The notes: generated by a model from the letters alone, not told the origin. A stretch of 64,000 nt of DNA from Bigelowiella natans CCMP2755 (GCA_000320545.1 ADNK01001960.1:1-64000); one strand, 5' to 3'. Shown: positions 1 through 12,457, numbered from the stretch's first letter. A program made the numbers and translations.

Positions 1-632
1 TGCTGTTGGTTAAGTGCATACTTATTGTTAGCACTGATTTTGCAGGTCGCAGCGTGTGTTGCAGCCTCCTTCCATTTCTCAGCCAGCGCCCAATCCAACC
101 CGAGTTTCTTCGCAATTCCTATCATCAATAACATGGGCAATGAAGAGGAGGAGGAAAAGGAGGGGGAGGAGGAGGAGGAGGAGGAGGAGGAGGAGGAGGA
201 GGGGAAGGTGATTATGAATCCAAGAAATCAAAGTTATTCGAATATTGATTCCTACACTACTTGGTAGCAGCAGCAGCAGCATCTCACCTTTAATCATGAC
301 ACATGCCCTTCCAAGGAGAACCTGTGTGAGAAGAAACGAGTTCAGCCATCAGCAGCAGAGGCAAGATAATCGTAGTCGTCGTCACATACAAGGTGCTGTG
401 GAAATTCAGCAATGGCTTTCAAAGGAGAATTCGATCCTAGCTCATTCTGGGAATATCTACGGAGTATATTCGGATAGATACGGAGGGGGGGGGGGGATGA
501 AAAGTATGGATATGATGACACATATGAAATGGGCATGAGATAAGGAGAAGGAGATGGCAGAAACAGAGAAGAGTGAGAAGTACTTGAAAGCATATGATAC
601 ATATAAATATATTTTTTCTTTTTCACACACAA

Positions 633-668
<36 letters not shown>

Positions 669-729
669 CACACACAGATTTGTATCTTGTGTATGTTGTA
701 TATCTTTGGAGCTATCCGGCAGCAACTGT

Positions 730-768
<39 letters not shown>

Positions 769-2273
769 CACTACAAGGCAGATGTGTGCAGTTATATGCT
801 GCTTCTGACAGGTAAATGCTGCCTACGCGCGAGTTGTTTGCTATAGCAAAAAGTATATAGGAAGAAGATGAGAAGATACCCTCCAGGAAGGGGTACACTT
901 GTATCTCCAAAGAGCAGCAAAGCTACCGCTGCCGTAGTCTCTTTTGTGCTTCCTGATAGATATGGTAATGAATTCTGTGTTGTGTATTCTACATCGCTAC
1001 GTTCTTGACGTAACCTACGACAATTAGCCAGATTTTCGTGTGCAGATGAATGTCGTTTCTACCATCATAATTTGCTGCTCTGTGCTGCGACACCTCAGTC
1101 ATAATCATCATCATCATTATCGTCGTCATCACCATCATCGCCATCATCACCACCATTAGCCGCAGCATCAGTATCATCACGCATACTACCCGGTTCCAAC
1201 TCAAGCCCTAGTGCTTTTGCTGCGGTGTCCATGTCTTCAAACACAGCGCTCCTCTTTGCTGTATTATCATGTGTAAGGGCGAGCAGGGGAGGCAATATAA
1301 TCCTAGTTACATCAAAACTGAAAAGCATTGCAGCTTCGGTAGGTTGAATTCAGGAATGCAAGTAGTAGTAGTAGTAGTTGTTGTTGTTGTTGTTAGAGTA
1401 TTTGGATTAGCAGCAGCAGCAGCATTTAGCGACAAGATAATGACCGATATCCGCCTCGTCCGTGGATAGAAGTAGCTCTTTTGTAAGTTGGCCTGCCCCA
1501 CGCAAGACGACGACGAACGAATTACATTTGTAAAAGTATAAGGGAATGGGACACGTCGTATTGAAAGCAAAGCTGCAGCGATGAGGAAGAAGAAGAAAAA
1601 GAAGGGAAAGGAGCATCTTGTGTGACTGTTGTTTCCAGGCTCGTTATTATTTTTGGTGTTCTCCTCACCCGTAAGCATCACTAACTGGGCAATCCTTATT
1701 CGATCCTATTGGCAATAGCATGCAAATAATTGAAAAATAACTAGAAGAAGGAAAGGAGGAGGAAGGGAGGAGGGGGGTTGGGGAGGAAAGAAACACGTCG
1801 AGGGACAGCAAATACTAAGTACTACTACTGCTGCTACTGCTACTGCTACTTCGTTGGCGAGCTGCTTAAACTGCCCACAGTCCAAGAGCACTAATGATGG
1901 AGATCCTAAGAGGGGAAGTACAATAATACGAAAGGAAAAGAAGAGACGCAGAGAATGACGCACAATGTACATGAGGGAGGAGGAGGAGGAGAGGGGGGGG
2001 GGGGGGGGGGAAAAGAGTAGCGGCGTAAAAAGTCATGAGATATTGAACGCCGTACTTCTATTACCAACAACTAGTACTGACAATAGTAATACTCATAATT
2101 ACTACTACTATAAGCAGTGCTGTTGCTAAACCGGTATCATAATTACTACTACTATAAGCAGTGCTGTTGCTAAACCGGTATCGAGGCCTTCAAGCATGAG
2201 GTTTCCTGGATGCGGGTCTCCATGAATAAACCTGATGATAGGCATTGAGTGCTAAGCTCAGATACACAAATTC

Positions 2274-2306
<33 letters not shown>

Positions 2307-3195
2307 GCGTGTAGAACGGCTACGTGCTCATTCGTGCAACGACGACGGCGATTATACACTCCCAAAATGTGTCCCTCGGCCTGCCCTTTCTTGTTGTTGT
2401 TGTTGTTCTTCTTCTTCTTCTTCTTCTTATTATTATTATTATTATTCTCCCTCCCCACCATCGTACCCAGCTCCAAAGATCATTCGGCCATAGCCTTCTG
2501 TAAGTTGTGATAGCAGCCGTTGTCCTATCATCCGGTACATTCCCTCCTTGACACGGGTGGCGATTTTACTCATCCTGCCTCTCCCCACCGAGGCGTTTGC
2601 TTGTTCTCCTTGGCTTTCTTGCTGCTTCTCCTTTGCGAGGCGGGAGAGCGGTGTCCCTCGGATGAAATCCATCACCAACACCTAACAGCAGCAGCAGCAG
2701 CAGCAGAAGAAGGAGAAGAAGAAGAAGAAGAAGAAGAAGAATACTCGATTAGCAAGTAGTAGCTTCTCTCTTACTCAGCATGCACACAAGTTTTTTTAAC
2801 ATTGCCCGTGTATCGTCTCCTCAAGATGAAACGCCCTTATTCGTCGTAAAACACACTGTTCCCACTACAAATACGAGGAGAGCACTAATGATATATACAT
2901 GTTTGCGTTTACAAATATATTATTTATATTTCTATAGATACTGGTTTGTGGGTGATGATGTTGTTCACTGCAACTACTACTACTACTACTACTAGTAGTA
3001 GTACCCTCCTAGAAGCAAGGCCTGGGATCGGCAGCGGTACCCGTAGAGATGCCTTTGTAGGTTTCTGAGCAGCAGCAGCAGCAGCAACAACATCAACTCG
3101 TCAGATAATACCGTTTACCAAGAGCAAGATCCACATTAGGAACATCTCTACTTGTACACGCTACTGCTACAGCTGCTGCTGCTACGATAAGATCC

Positions 3196-3236
<41 letters not shown>

Positions 3237-3395
3237 GAAGAGTATGTATGTGTGTGCTATGAGGTTTAATTCTATGTATATCATGAGGACGATGTATGTT
3301 CCTACTACTACTACTACTACTGCTACTACTACTACCCCGTCAACTGTGTGAGCGACGGCTGCCGCCACCTTTCGTGCTGCTTGAGCTTCCTGTTT

Positions 3396-3436
<41 letters not shown>

Positions 3437-4803
3437 CTGTAGCATATTACATACGGCAGCACCCAAGAAAGCTTATTTCCACACGGCGTGCGAGGAAAGA
3501 CCGTTAGGTGTTTCTTCCTCTTTCACGCGTCGTTGCACGTTTATTCAATCAACGGGAATGAATGTATACCATCGATGATTTCAATTCAATTTTTTCCACG
3601 CTAGCAGTAGGTTGGAACTAGCACTGGCACATGAGGAGGGGGGGGATGGGATGTGATCTGTTTGTCTTGCTGTCACCTGCAGGAAGTCAAGCTCATTCTC
3701 TACTACTTTCTCGAGTTCGGAGAACACCTGGCGAGGTACCGTACAGGACAATATACACAGGGAGGGGGAGGGGGGGGGGGGGGGGCATTGGAACCTCAGC
3801 CCTCCTTTCTTCCAAGTCATATTTATTATAAATTACTTTGAAATAGTCCACAGGCAGTACTCCGCTCAACGCTTTGGCGAGCACCTGAAACGAAGATTTG
3901 ACGATGATGACGATGATGATAAACATGACGATTCACGATAATGACTGTTTCCGGCGAGGTGCTACGACTGCTGCTGCGAGGAGGCAGAGGCAGTTCTGTG
4001 GCGTCGTGAGAATAATGACAGCAAGTAGATCTCTCTCTTTCGGGGCCAGCAGCATCATGAGTACCTTAAGGTTTGCCAAATCCCCTCGCAGTTTCCTAAA
4101 ATATCGTCATGTTTCCAAGTATAAGATGAGTACTACCAAACAAATAATCTATACTTCTTTTTAAAAACTATCTTCTTCTTCTCCTCCTCCTTCCTCTCCC
4201 CCCTTTCCTACTACTGCTACTACTACTACTACTACTGCTACTAAAACTACTAAAACTACTTTTGTATTCCAGATCTCTGCACTTTGACCGCCACCTCACG
4301 GCCATCTAGAAGCACAGCCCGGTGAACCTATGATGGATAAAAGAAGAAGACGAAGAACAACAAGTGTGTATTATAGCTATTGTTATGCACATAAGTTTTT
4401 GGGCGTAATAATAGAGGGGGGAGAGATAGACAATATAAACAGATAGGTGTATAGAGAAAGAAAAAAATAAATGCCGCTGGTTTTGTTGTTGTTGTTGTTG
4501 TAAATATTCCCACTCAGCCGATGCATTCACACTTCTGTTTTGAGAACAACGAGGCGGCGTACGTGTAACAGCAGAAAGCAAGTAACTTCTCACCTGTGCG
4601 ATCGATGCAGCTCCCAAAGGCTCGTCGTCAAATTCACGGAACAGTTCATTCAACGGCCTTTTCATAGCACAAAGAGGCGAAACAGCCATACACAGGAAGA
4701 GAGAGAGAGAGAGAAGCATTATGAGCATCATTATCAGCATCATCAGCATAAACGTAGGATCTGTCTTGAGTATTTGTAGTGCTGATAGTAGAAGAAGAAG
4801 GAA

Positions 4804-4842
<39 letters not shown>

Positions 4843-5488
4843 ACTCTACTGCTACACGTGGCTGCTCAATTTGCGTGCAACTAACGACAAGAAGTAGGAG
4901 TACCTGCCATCAAGAAGGTCTTCTCGTACAGTTGCACGTGCTTCCTCTCCCGACATTGGCTGCAAATTATCCTATTGTTGGGGGAGAAGGGGGAGAAGGG
5001 GGGGAGAGATAAGAAAAAGAACCAGAGAGTAGAGAAAGAGGACGCAGGGGGGAGAGCCGCATGACAAAGAGCTCCATGATAAAGGGTTCGTTCACAGCAA
5101 ACCTGAAGATTCATTAGCTTTAACGTGTACCTATTCAGCAATGTAGCAAGTAAGCACAGCATCACACAGAGGTAGGTGTTACTACTCACACGTATTGTAC
5201 AGATTTGACTGAATCATCAGCGGATTTTATACAAAGAAGGGAGAAAAATGGTAGAGACTCTATCCTATCACAAATAATACATATGACAGCTAGGCTCGTG
5301 CGTGCTAGCAATTAGAATCTCTGTTCAAGCTTTTCTTATTATTACTGTTTGGGGAATAAGTCGACTCGGGTCGATATCACTTGCCCTGTCTTCACGTAGA
5401 ACCCTAGGACAGTTAATTTGTGCTTATATCGTATATCATCATCATATATTATTGATGGATTTCGACTTGAATAGGTAGATATGGAAAA

Positions 5489-5527
<39 letters not shown>

Positions 5528-5863
5528 TGTTTATTTGCGTAGGTACAGTGAGTGACATGCACGCATCATGAAAATGAACATCTATTGTCTGCAAAAGAGC
5601 TTGTCACCTTGCAGTCGTTCGATAGTTTTCAGTACTCTCTCCGAACCCCACTCATGGAGATCATCATACTGGATGCTATTATTGTTCACACCGGCGCCTC
5701 CTGTGGCCGTACTGTGCAACTTCCTTGCGAGCTCCCATTCACGCACCTTGTAGGCCGCAAACACAGGCAACACGTTCGTCCAAAATTGTATCGACCTCTG
5801 TGCTCTCTCAAGTGCTGTAAGCTCTCGTGACGGTTGAGCGGTAGAGGAAGAAGAGAATGGCAT
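1..5863 (-). CDS. ABC1/UbiB (aarF/ADCK) family atypical kinase, 21 exons, C-terminus outside window
   Basis: ABC1-type kinases are atypical protein-like kinases/ATPases of mitochondria or plastids acting in quinone and isoprenoid lipid metabolism. Exons read in phase (right to left): 5608-5863, 5346-5403, 5103-5130, 4904-4971, 4594-4657, 4260-4327, 4065-4095, 3837-3884, 3677-3727, 3336-3389, 3005-3052, 2467-2681, 2176-2231, 1850-1905, 1669-1705, 1445-1492, 1190-1258, 880-952, 390-456, 288-321, 1-118. Visible motifs in order: FYVKTGQVIS (KxGQ-type), EPLGAASIAQVHRAVLLDG (Ala-rich loop), VAVKVQR (lysine), ENELDFLQEA, VPLPIPGLASRRVLVMDF, IHGDPHPGN (catalytic loop), LLDCGQFKQL (metal-binding, DCG for DFG) and a C-terminal LPGGYSQNEL. 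All catalytic elements are present. The start is taken as the ATG at 5863; an upstream targeting exon is possible. One exon is only 28 nt. The last exon is open to the left edge. The family call is firm; the substrate is unknown. Confidence 0.93.
130..205. repeat. (GAG)n microsatellite in ABC1 intron
   Basis: Purine-rich GAG/GGA run lying between kinase exons 1-118 and 288-321. It creates a spurious poly-Glu reading frame on the plus strand. Confidence 0.9.
628..766. repeat. (CA)n and (TA)n microsatellites in ABC1 intron
   Basis: A CA run at about 632-667 and a TA run at about 732-764, in the intron between kinase exons 390-456 and 880-952. Confidence 0.9.
2094..2181. repeat. 44-bp perfect tandem duplication overlapping a splice donor
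   Basis: Two adjacent copies (2094-2137 and 2138-2181) of the same 44-bp unit. The right copy contains the 3' edge of the ABC1 kinase exon 2176-2231 and its GT donor. The left copy therefore carries a second donor-like site inside the intron. Confidence 0.9.
2272..2448. repeat. (ATG)n, (TTG)n, (TTC)n, (TTA)n microsatellites
   Basis: Four consecutive trinucleotide runs fill the intron between kinase exons 2176-2231 and 2467-2681. On the kinase strand they give poly-Ile/Asn/Lys frames that are not coding. Confidence 0.9.
3197..3432. repeat. (TA)n, (CTA)n and (TG)n microsatellites
   Basis: TA run at about 3199-3232 and CTA run at 3302-3335, both in the intron between exons 3005-3052 and 3336-3389. 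The CTA run abuts the donor of the latter exon. A TG run follows at about 3402-3432 in the next intron. Confidence 0.9.
4801..4843. repeat. (TGC)n microsatellite
   Basis: About fourteen TGC units in the intron between kinase exons 4594-4657 and 4904-4971. Confidence 0.9.
5493..5525. repeat. (TG)n microsatellite
   Basis: TG run in the intron between kinase exons 5346-5403 and 5608-5863. Confidence 0.9.
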
Positions 5864-5929
5864 CAGAGATGAAGATCTTGATGTCAACAAATTGCGGTCC
5901 TGAATAACGAATCGAGCGAACGAGGTACT

Positions 5930-6540
5930 TCACGTCAGAGAATGGGACACAAAGTAGCAGTGCCTCGAATTCGCATTTCTGCGTATCACTGAGAAGGAAA
6001 ATGCTCGGAAAATGACCTGGGGAGGTGTCAGGGGCTTTCTTGCTCCCAGGATCTTCGAACCACTTCTCCTGGAGCTTGCCCGCAGCATCATCTCGGACCC
6101 AAGTTGCTTTCGCATTGCTGCAGGTCTTACCGCATCCACACCCACGTGCAGTGCTAGAATCATCCACCAAGTGAGAGCCACCATTGTAGTGGAGGAGGAA
6201 AGACACCGAAGCGACCCGTGCAGAGGGGTGGGGAAGGGGACGGTGGAGCTCATCGGTGCATGCTGCGGTTCCTGAGATGTGAGCCGAGAAGGCCCATTTC
6301 AGCCAAGCTTGCAACTGCGACAAGTAGTGAGAGCATTGAGTTCTTGCAAATCTTGTGGTGATTGATGAGAGATTCGAGTACGTCGACAGACACTGCTGGA
6401 ACAGGCAGATCACACCTCGTAATAACCACTGTTTGCCCGTCGCCACAAGAGCCGGCGATTATTCTCGTGCTTGGTTCTCCAGATGGTTTTTGATATTCAC
6501 GTGCGACATCAAATGTTGCATGTCGCACCCATGCAAACAA
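5930..6540 (-). CDS. unidentified coding fragments upstream of the ABC1 kinase
   Basis: Two overlapping minus-strand open frames have protein-like composition. The right one (about 6250-6540) includes FAWVRHATFDVAREYQKPS. The left one (about 5930-6250) includes RVASVSFLLHYNGGSHLVDD, a Cys-Gly-Cys-Gly-Lys-Thr-Cys cluster and HFPSIFLLSDTQKCEFEALL. They could be exons of one gene joined by an intron near 6250-6360. No family was recognised and no start was fixed. The left frame runs on into the first ABC1 exon in another phase, so its end is uncertain. The composition matches the TGCATG-rich block to the right, not the microsatellite-rich kinase gene. Confidence 0.35.
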
Positions 6541-6579
6541 TCCTAAAAGAAATGCGCAGAATTTGATAGGCGTTTTTGG

Positions 6580-9033
6580 TTTTGAAAGGGGCTTGAAAGC
6601 GTGGACTGCCTCGCGTTGTTGCGTTCGCTCGCGTACCTGGATCCGAAAAACATTCCATTGGAACTGGTTCTTCTTCTGAATTTTGACGAATCGCCCAATC
6701 AGGTTGAGGACACCAAGGATTGCAAGGAAGACGAAAAGAACGATGAGGAGCAGCTGACGGTGGTCTCTGAAGAGGACGAAGACGTGCGCGAAGCGTCAGT
6801 GCTTCTGGAGCGTTGTTCCTTGATGCAATGGAGCCAAGAAACCAATTGTGCAAACATGCACGCTGTTGCGCAAGAGACAGTGAGGTACCTGCAGCCACAA
6901 ACCAACATTGGAAATCTGGTTGAAGCTCCAACTGCCCACGGGGGAGACCACAGTGAATCTCACAACCGCCAGGAAGAATGGGCTGCAGTGCTCCAGCACG
7001 GAACCACGCTGCACAAGTCCTCCAAAGCAGAACACAGTTGGCAGCTAGCACAGGCTTCAGGAAAGGCCTGTGACGTTGCATGCCTTTGTGACAAAGCTTT
7101 GTCTTGGCACAGATTGAGCGCCAAACTCGCTGAAGCTGAAACTGAATCATCAGTTTCTGCTGAATCAAAAACAGGAAAAGAACCAGAAACAGCTGGCATC
7201 TGCTCAAACATCGGCTCAGTGCACCATGGCATGGGGAAGTACCCGGAGGCGCTCACGGAATGCAAGAAGAGTCTTGATGTCTCTTTGAAGGTGTGCGGCA
7301 CGGAGAAGCCCCAGCCGGATGTGGCGGCTGTCTGCAACAACATCGGCTCATTGCACCACAGCATGGGGAAGCACCCGGAGGCGCTCACGGAATTCAAGAG
7401 GAGTCTTGATGTCAGGTTGAAGGTGCACGGCACGGAGAAGCCCCATCCTTCTGTGGCGGGTGGCTGCGGCAACATCGGCTCATTGTGCGAAAGCATGGGC
7501 AAATGCCCGGAGGCGCTCACGGAACACAAGAAGAGTCTTGATGTCAGGTTGAAGGTGCACGGCACGGAGAAGCCCCATCCGGATGTGGCGACTAGCTGCG
7601 GCAACATCGGCTTTGTGCACGATGGCATGGGCAAATGCCCGGAGGCGCTCACGGAACACAAGAAGAGTCTTGACATCAGGTTGAAGGTGCACGGCACGGA
7701 GAAGCCCCATCCGGATGTGGCGGGTAGCTGCGGCAACATCGGCTCAGTGTGCGATGGCATGGGGAATCATCTGGAGGCGCTCAGGGAATGCAAGAAGAGT
7801 CTTGATGTCAGGTTGAAGGTGTGCGGCACGGAGAAGCCCCATCCGGATGTGGCGGGTGGCCACGGCAACATCGGCTCATTGCACCACAGCATGGGGAAGC
7901 ACCCGGAGGCGCTCACGGATCACAAGAAGAGTCTTGATGTCAGGTTGAAGGTGCACGGCACGGAGAAGCCCCATCCGGATGTGGCGGCTAGCTGCAACAA
8001 CATCGGCGGAGTGCACGAAAGCATGGGCAAATGCCCGGAGGCGCTCACGGAACACAAGAAGAGTCTTGATGTCAGGTTGAAGGTGCACGGCACGGAGAAG
8101 CCCCATCCTTCTGTGGCGGCTAGCCACAACAACATCGGCGGAGTGCACCAAAGCATGGGGAAGTGCCCGGAGGCGCTCACGGAACACAAGAAGAGTCTTG
8201 ACATCTGTTTGAAGGTGCACGGCACGGAGAAGCCCCATCCGGATTTGGCGGCTAGCTGCAACAACATCGGCGGAGTGTGCAAAAGCATGGGGAAGTGCCC
8301 GGAGGCGCTCACTGAACACAAGAAGAGTCTTGATGTCAGGTTGAAGGTGCACGGCACGGAGAAGCCCCATCCGGATGTGGCGGGTAGCTGCAACAACATC
8401 GGCTCATTGTGCGAAAGCATGGGCAAATGCCCGGAGGCGCTCACGGAATGCAAGAAGAGTCTTGATGTCTCTTTGAAGGTGCACGGCACGGAGAAACCCC
8501 ATCCTTCTGTGGCGGCCATCTGCAACAACATCGGCTCATTGCACTGTGGCATGGGGAAGTGCCCGGAGGCGCTCACGGAATTCAAGAGGAGTCTTGACAT
8601 CAGGTTGAAGGTGCACGGCACGGAGAAGCCCCATCCTTCTGTGGCGGGTGGCTGCGGCAACATCGGCTCATTGCACTGCAGCATGGGGAAGTGCCCGGAG
8701 GCGCTCACGGAACACAAGAAGAGTCTTGATGTCAGGTTGAAGGTGCACGGCACGGAGAAACCGCATCCGGATGTGGCGACTAGCCACGGCGACATCGGCT
8801 CATTGCACCACAGCATGGGGAAGCACCCGGAGGCGCTCGCGGAATTTGAAAAGGCTCACAACGTGCACTCCACCTGCCAAATGCATCATGATGGTTCCGA
8901 ATGCAAAGCTGTGATGTTCTCACTCACGTTGATGTGCAAAAAAGTGAGAAAAAAGGCAAGCAAAGGTGGGAGGAGACGCGTCACTGCAAAACTGAGAAAC
9001 AAACAAGGGAAAGGTCGGTGTGGAAAGAAATGA
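6580..9033 (+). CDS. kinesin-light-chain-type TPR protein, C-terminal part of an NB-ARC/TPR (STAND) gene
   Basis: About 815 codons open from an in-frame TGA near 6576 to a stop at 9031. No ATG occurs before codon 75 (about 6823), so the frame probably starts at a splice acceptor near 6580 or is 5'-truncated. The first 120 residues (DCLALLRSLAYLDPKNIPL, then MQWSQETNCANMHAVAQE) resemble the winged-helix tail of NB-ARC ATPases, which normally precedes TPRs. From about residue 200 there are twelve complete 44-residue TPR units plus a partial thirteenth. Each has the core NNIG...MGK.PEALTE.KKSLDVRLKVHGTEKPHPDVA. The units are almost identical at DNA level (132-bp period), implying recent expansion or homogenisation. 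The tail is Lys/Arg-rich. Such proteins are innate-immunity-like or scaffold proteins; the function here is unknown. No P-loop was seen upstream in this window. Confidence 0.75.
7321..8860 (+). repeat. 132-bp tandem repeat array encoding TPRs
   Basis: Near-identical 132-bp units, for example starting at 7321 and 7453, differing mainly at a few codons that alternate between TGC and CAC. The array continues slightly upstream to about 7190. Confidence 0.92.
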
Positions 9034-10885
9034 GGACATGGCCTGACCCTCCCCTTGCCAAAAAGCAAAGAGAACTGCCACGTGTGCGATGAACATGCAC
9101 GAAAGCCATGCATCTCAGTGAGGAGAGATGAACAAGTGGACACGCACGGCCATGACCGCCGCATTTCGTGCCACTCTGATGCACTTTGTCTGGCTCAGGG
9201 AAATTGTTGTCATCATTGTTGACTGCACAATGATGCACCAGAATTGATGCGCATTGCACCGCTAGCAGGCACAGCCGCCCCACATTTTGCACACACGCGA
9301 TGCACACGCAACATCATCACGGATGTGCACGTTTTGAAAAGTGAAGAAAATGCACATGCATGTGTGCCAGCATGCACGCGTTCATCAAAGACCACTCTGG
9401 CTAGCACTTGGTCATGTGTCTGACTGGCAATGGCATGGCATCCATTGATCATCGTCATTCACATGCATGGCACTTGTTGTTGGAAAAGAAAAATGTGGGA
9501 AATGAAATGATTTGCAATCACATTGGGTCGATGATGGACACCTGTCTGTTGCTGTCCCGCCTGCTCGGATTGGTTGCGCGCTCAATCCACGTTGAAGAGA
9601 GTGACTTTGAGAAGATGTGATGGTGTTGGGACACGTGATGTTGTGCAGGGCATGCAAGTGGTGCACACATGGCTTTGTCCATCATGCGTGTCAAACGAAT
9701 CACTCATGACACACCAGCCCACGATGCGTCCAGGTCGCACAGGAGATGAAGTCCCATCTAGCCATCATTGTGGCCTGCTGATCCAGAAAGTGACTGTCGC
9801 AGGCATGAATTCTTTGAGCACGCTGGCAAGTGTGAGTCTGACGTGGTGGCCCAAGTTTCTTTCGCTTTTGTTTGTGATTGGAACTCGACACGGCAGGCTC
9901 ATTCCTGCATTCCATGCAGACTTGTTGTGTTTCCCCCCAAAAGCCCACTTTCACTCTGCCCTCACGCTTGCACAATGGTGGGGGTCAAAATGCATGCGGG
10001 CATTTCAAACATTTCAGATTTGAACAAAACCCATGTCATCTTTTTTTTGCGTTTTGAGGCTCATTTCGTGTTGTCGCTGCACTTGTTCACGCCCACTTCT
10101 TTTCCCTTTTTTGGCATTTTTTGGAACGGTGCAAGCTTTTTGCATCTGTCAGCCTGAGCAGTCATTTTGCAGCGTTCAGCATTGTCTCTTTTGTTTTTTT
10201 GCCCAGCATTGCGCGTGTCCTTTTTTGTCTGAAACCCTGCTAGCCTGTGGACACGGAAAAATCGCGAATGTGGTTCACCGCGCGCAGCAAGGGCACAATC
10301 TAGCAATGCTAGCTAGCCAGTGTTGCCAGATCATTGAAGACAAACGCACATCGGAACTTTGTCAACATGGCTAGACAGATTTGCGGGGCATTCGCACCCA
10401 TTGCATTGCAATCAACACAATGCAAATGTGTGCACATGCACATGCACATGCATGCATGTGTGTGCACATCCGCTTGGTGCTCTTCAGTCTGAATGATTGG
10501 AAGCAGTGGCAAAGGGCCGTGCACGGATGCCGATGGTGCAATGAACAATGCAGTGACGTCTCGCATTGGCCAAATGCAGGACACACTGCGAAGGTCATCA
10601 TTGCAACACTGCCCCAGGGGCGCTGTGCTCCTTCGTCTCTCTGTGATTCTTCTCTGCGAGTCGCTTTCTTCTTGCGTGCATGGCGGTGCCAGGAGGAGCT
10701 TCCAGTCGGCCCAATTCCACCGCAGCATCACAGAATGTTTGTGGGCGATGAGCATGCCAATGCGCATCCTCATCAATTGGCAAAAAGGAAAGAACACCCA
10801 TCAATGAAAAACCATGAAATCAAAATGCTCAAATGAAAGTGACGGCCGCGCAGTTTCTCGCGTCATCACAACGTGCGCAAATCAC

Positions 10886-10966
<81 letters not shown>

Positions 10967-11299
10967 TGCATGCACATGCACACGTGTGTGCACATGTGTG
11001 TGCATTTCACGTTCATCTTGAGAGATGTTCGGGATTGCCTTTCTTCACGTCGCAAGATCGAAGCACATCGCCAACCCTCTCATCGTGCATCATTCGCGAG
11101 GCAAACGGCTCGACAAATCGGAATGCGACTGCACCCCCAGGCAGCTTTGTCTTCTCCACCATCGTGTTCTGGGGATGCGTGAACAGAGCGCGTTGCATGC
11201 AAAGACTTGCAAATGCCTTTTCAATGAAAAACCACAGGGAGGCACTGCGAAGCGAAAAGTTGTGAATCGAGATTCCTCTTGAAGGAGACGGCTCGCTGG
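9034..11299. other. TGCATG-rich spacer, no supported gene
   Basis: Open frames on both strands are short, His/Cys/Met-rich and lack family motifs. Repeated TGCATG, TGTGCACATG and CATTGC words dominate. A (CT)n run (10889-10922) and a (CA)n run (10926-10964) lie side by side. I see no gene I can support. Confidence 0.6.
10889..10964. repeat. adjacent (CT)n and (CA)n microsatellites
   Basis: Thirty-four bases of CT repeat, a short AAA spacer, then about thirty-nine bases of CA repeat. Confidence 0.95.
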
Positions 11300-12423
11300 G
11301 ATGTTTGGCACGCTGACGCGTCCTTGTCTTTTTTCGAAGCAAAAGGGCGGTGTGCACATTCGTGTGACTGCCGTGTGACTCGCCGAGGAAGGAAAAACGA
11401 AAAACAGTTTCTTTTTTTTTTTTTCAAATTGAAAAAAGGAAAAGAACAGAGCTTCTGAAGTGAAAACCCCTGACAGTGATCGATCTGGCACTCTGTCGAT
11501 GCGATGAGCTTTGTGTCCTTTTCGTCGAGCGCTGCCTTTTGGCACTCGTGGACCTCCTCTGACGTTTGGAAGTGCGGAAGTCTCCCGGTGGAATGTGGAT
11601 CTTTGAGCATCTTTCTCTTGTCTTGCATCAATTCGGCTTCAGTCCGTGTTGTTCACAAGCGTGGCCTCGGATGAATGACGAACATGCACACATGTGTGCA
11701 TGTGCATGTGCACATGCATGCATGGCCGAACTGAAGGATCTACACACTCAGACATGAAGCGTGTCGAACACACACACGCAACACAGACACACACCCACAC
11801 ACACACACACACACATCTTGCAATCAGTCAAAACAACACTGCTGCAAAATCTGATTTCACCCTCCGGGAGGCCGCATGGGGGTCAAAGATGTCATCATCC
11901 CCACAACAAGAAAGAGCAAAGGCGAACACAGCGGCCGACCAGCGCGAGAAGCACAAGACCATTGCGTGGAGAACTGTCCTTTCAATGTGCGCGGTTCAGG
12001 GCTAGCGCGCTGACGAATTGCAGCATCTTCATCAACTCCGACGATGGTTGAGCTCATGTTCATGCCCATCTCATTTGCCGTGAGCCTCTTCGAAATTGTC
12101 ATTGATGTGTGTGTGCATGTGTGTGTGTGTGTGTGTGCACGTGTGTGGCGGTGTGCACGTGTCTCACAGTGAAGGGCGCAGGTTCTCCAACTCGGCTTCT
12201 GGAACAACGCATTGGCCATTCATTGCCTGTGAGCGCCAAAAACGAATGGCAGCTGGTGTCAAGACACAGTTCCAATTTGATGTCAAGATCTGCAGCAGTC
12301 AATGTCACATGCGGCTTTTGCAAGCAAATCGCTCGTTCTGCCATCAACGATGCTGCTTTTGATTTTTGCTGTATTCGCGTTGGAATGGCTTTTGGCTGCT
12401 CCGCGATGACCGTGAGAGGCATG

Positions 12424-12457
<34 letters not shown>

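Noticed and set aside
130-205. Poly-Glu protein from the GAG repeat
   Set aside because: The repeat lies inside an ABC1 intron; the frame has no conserved flanks.
7876-8816. Long open frames on the minus strand opposite the TPR gene
   Set aside because: They are mirror frames of the 132-bp repeat; their apparent repeats have no TPR or other domain logic.
9574-10023. 149-codon plus-strand ORF
   Set aside because: No domain, composition like the surrounding TGCATG-rich DNA, no splice context and a similar-length frame on the other strand.
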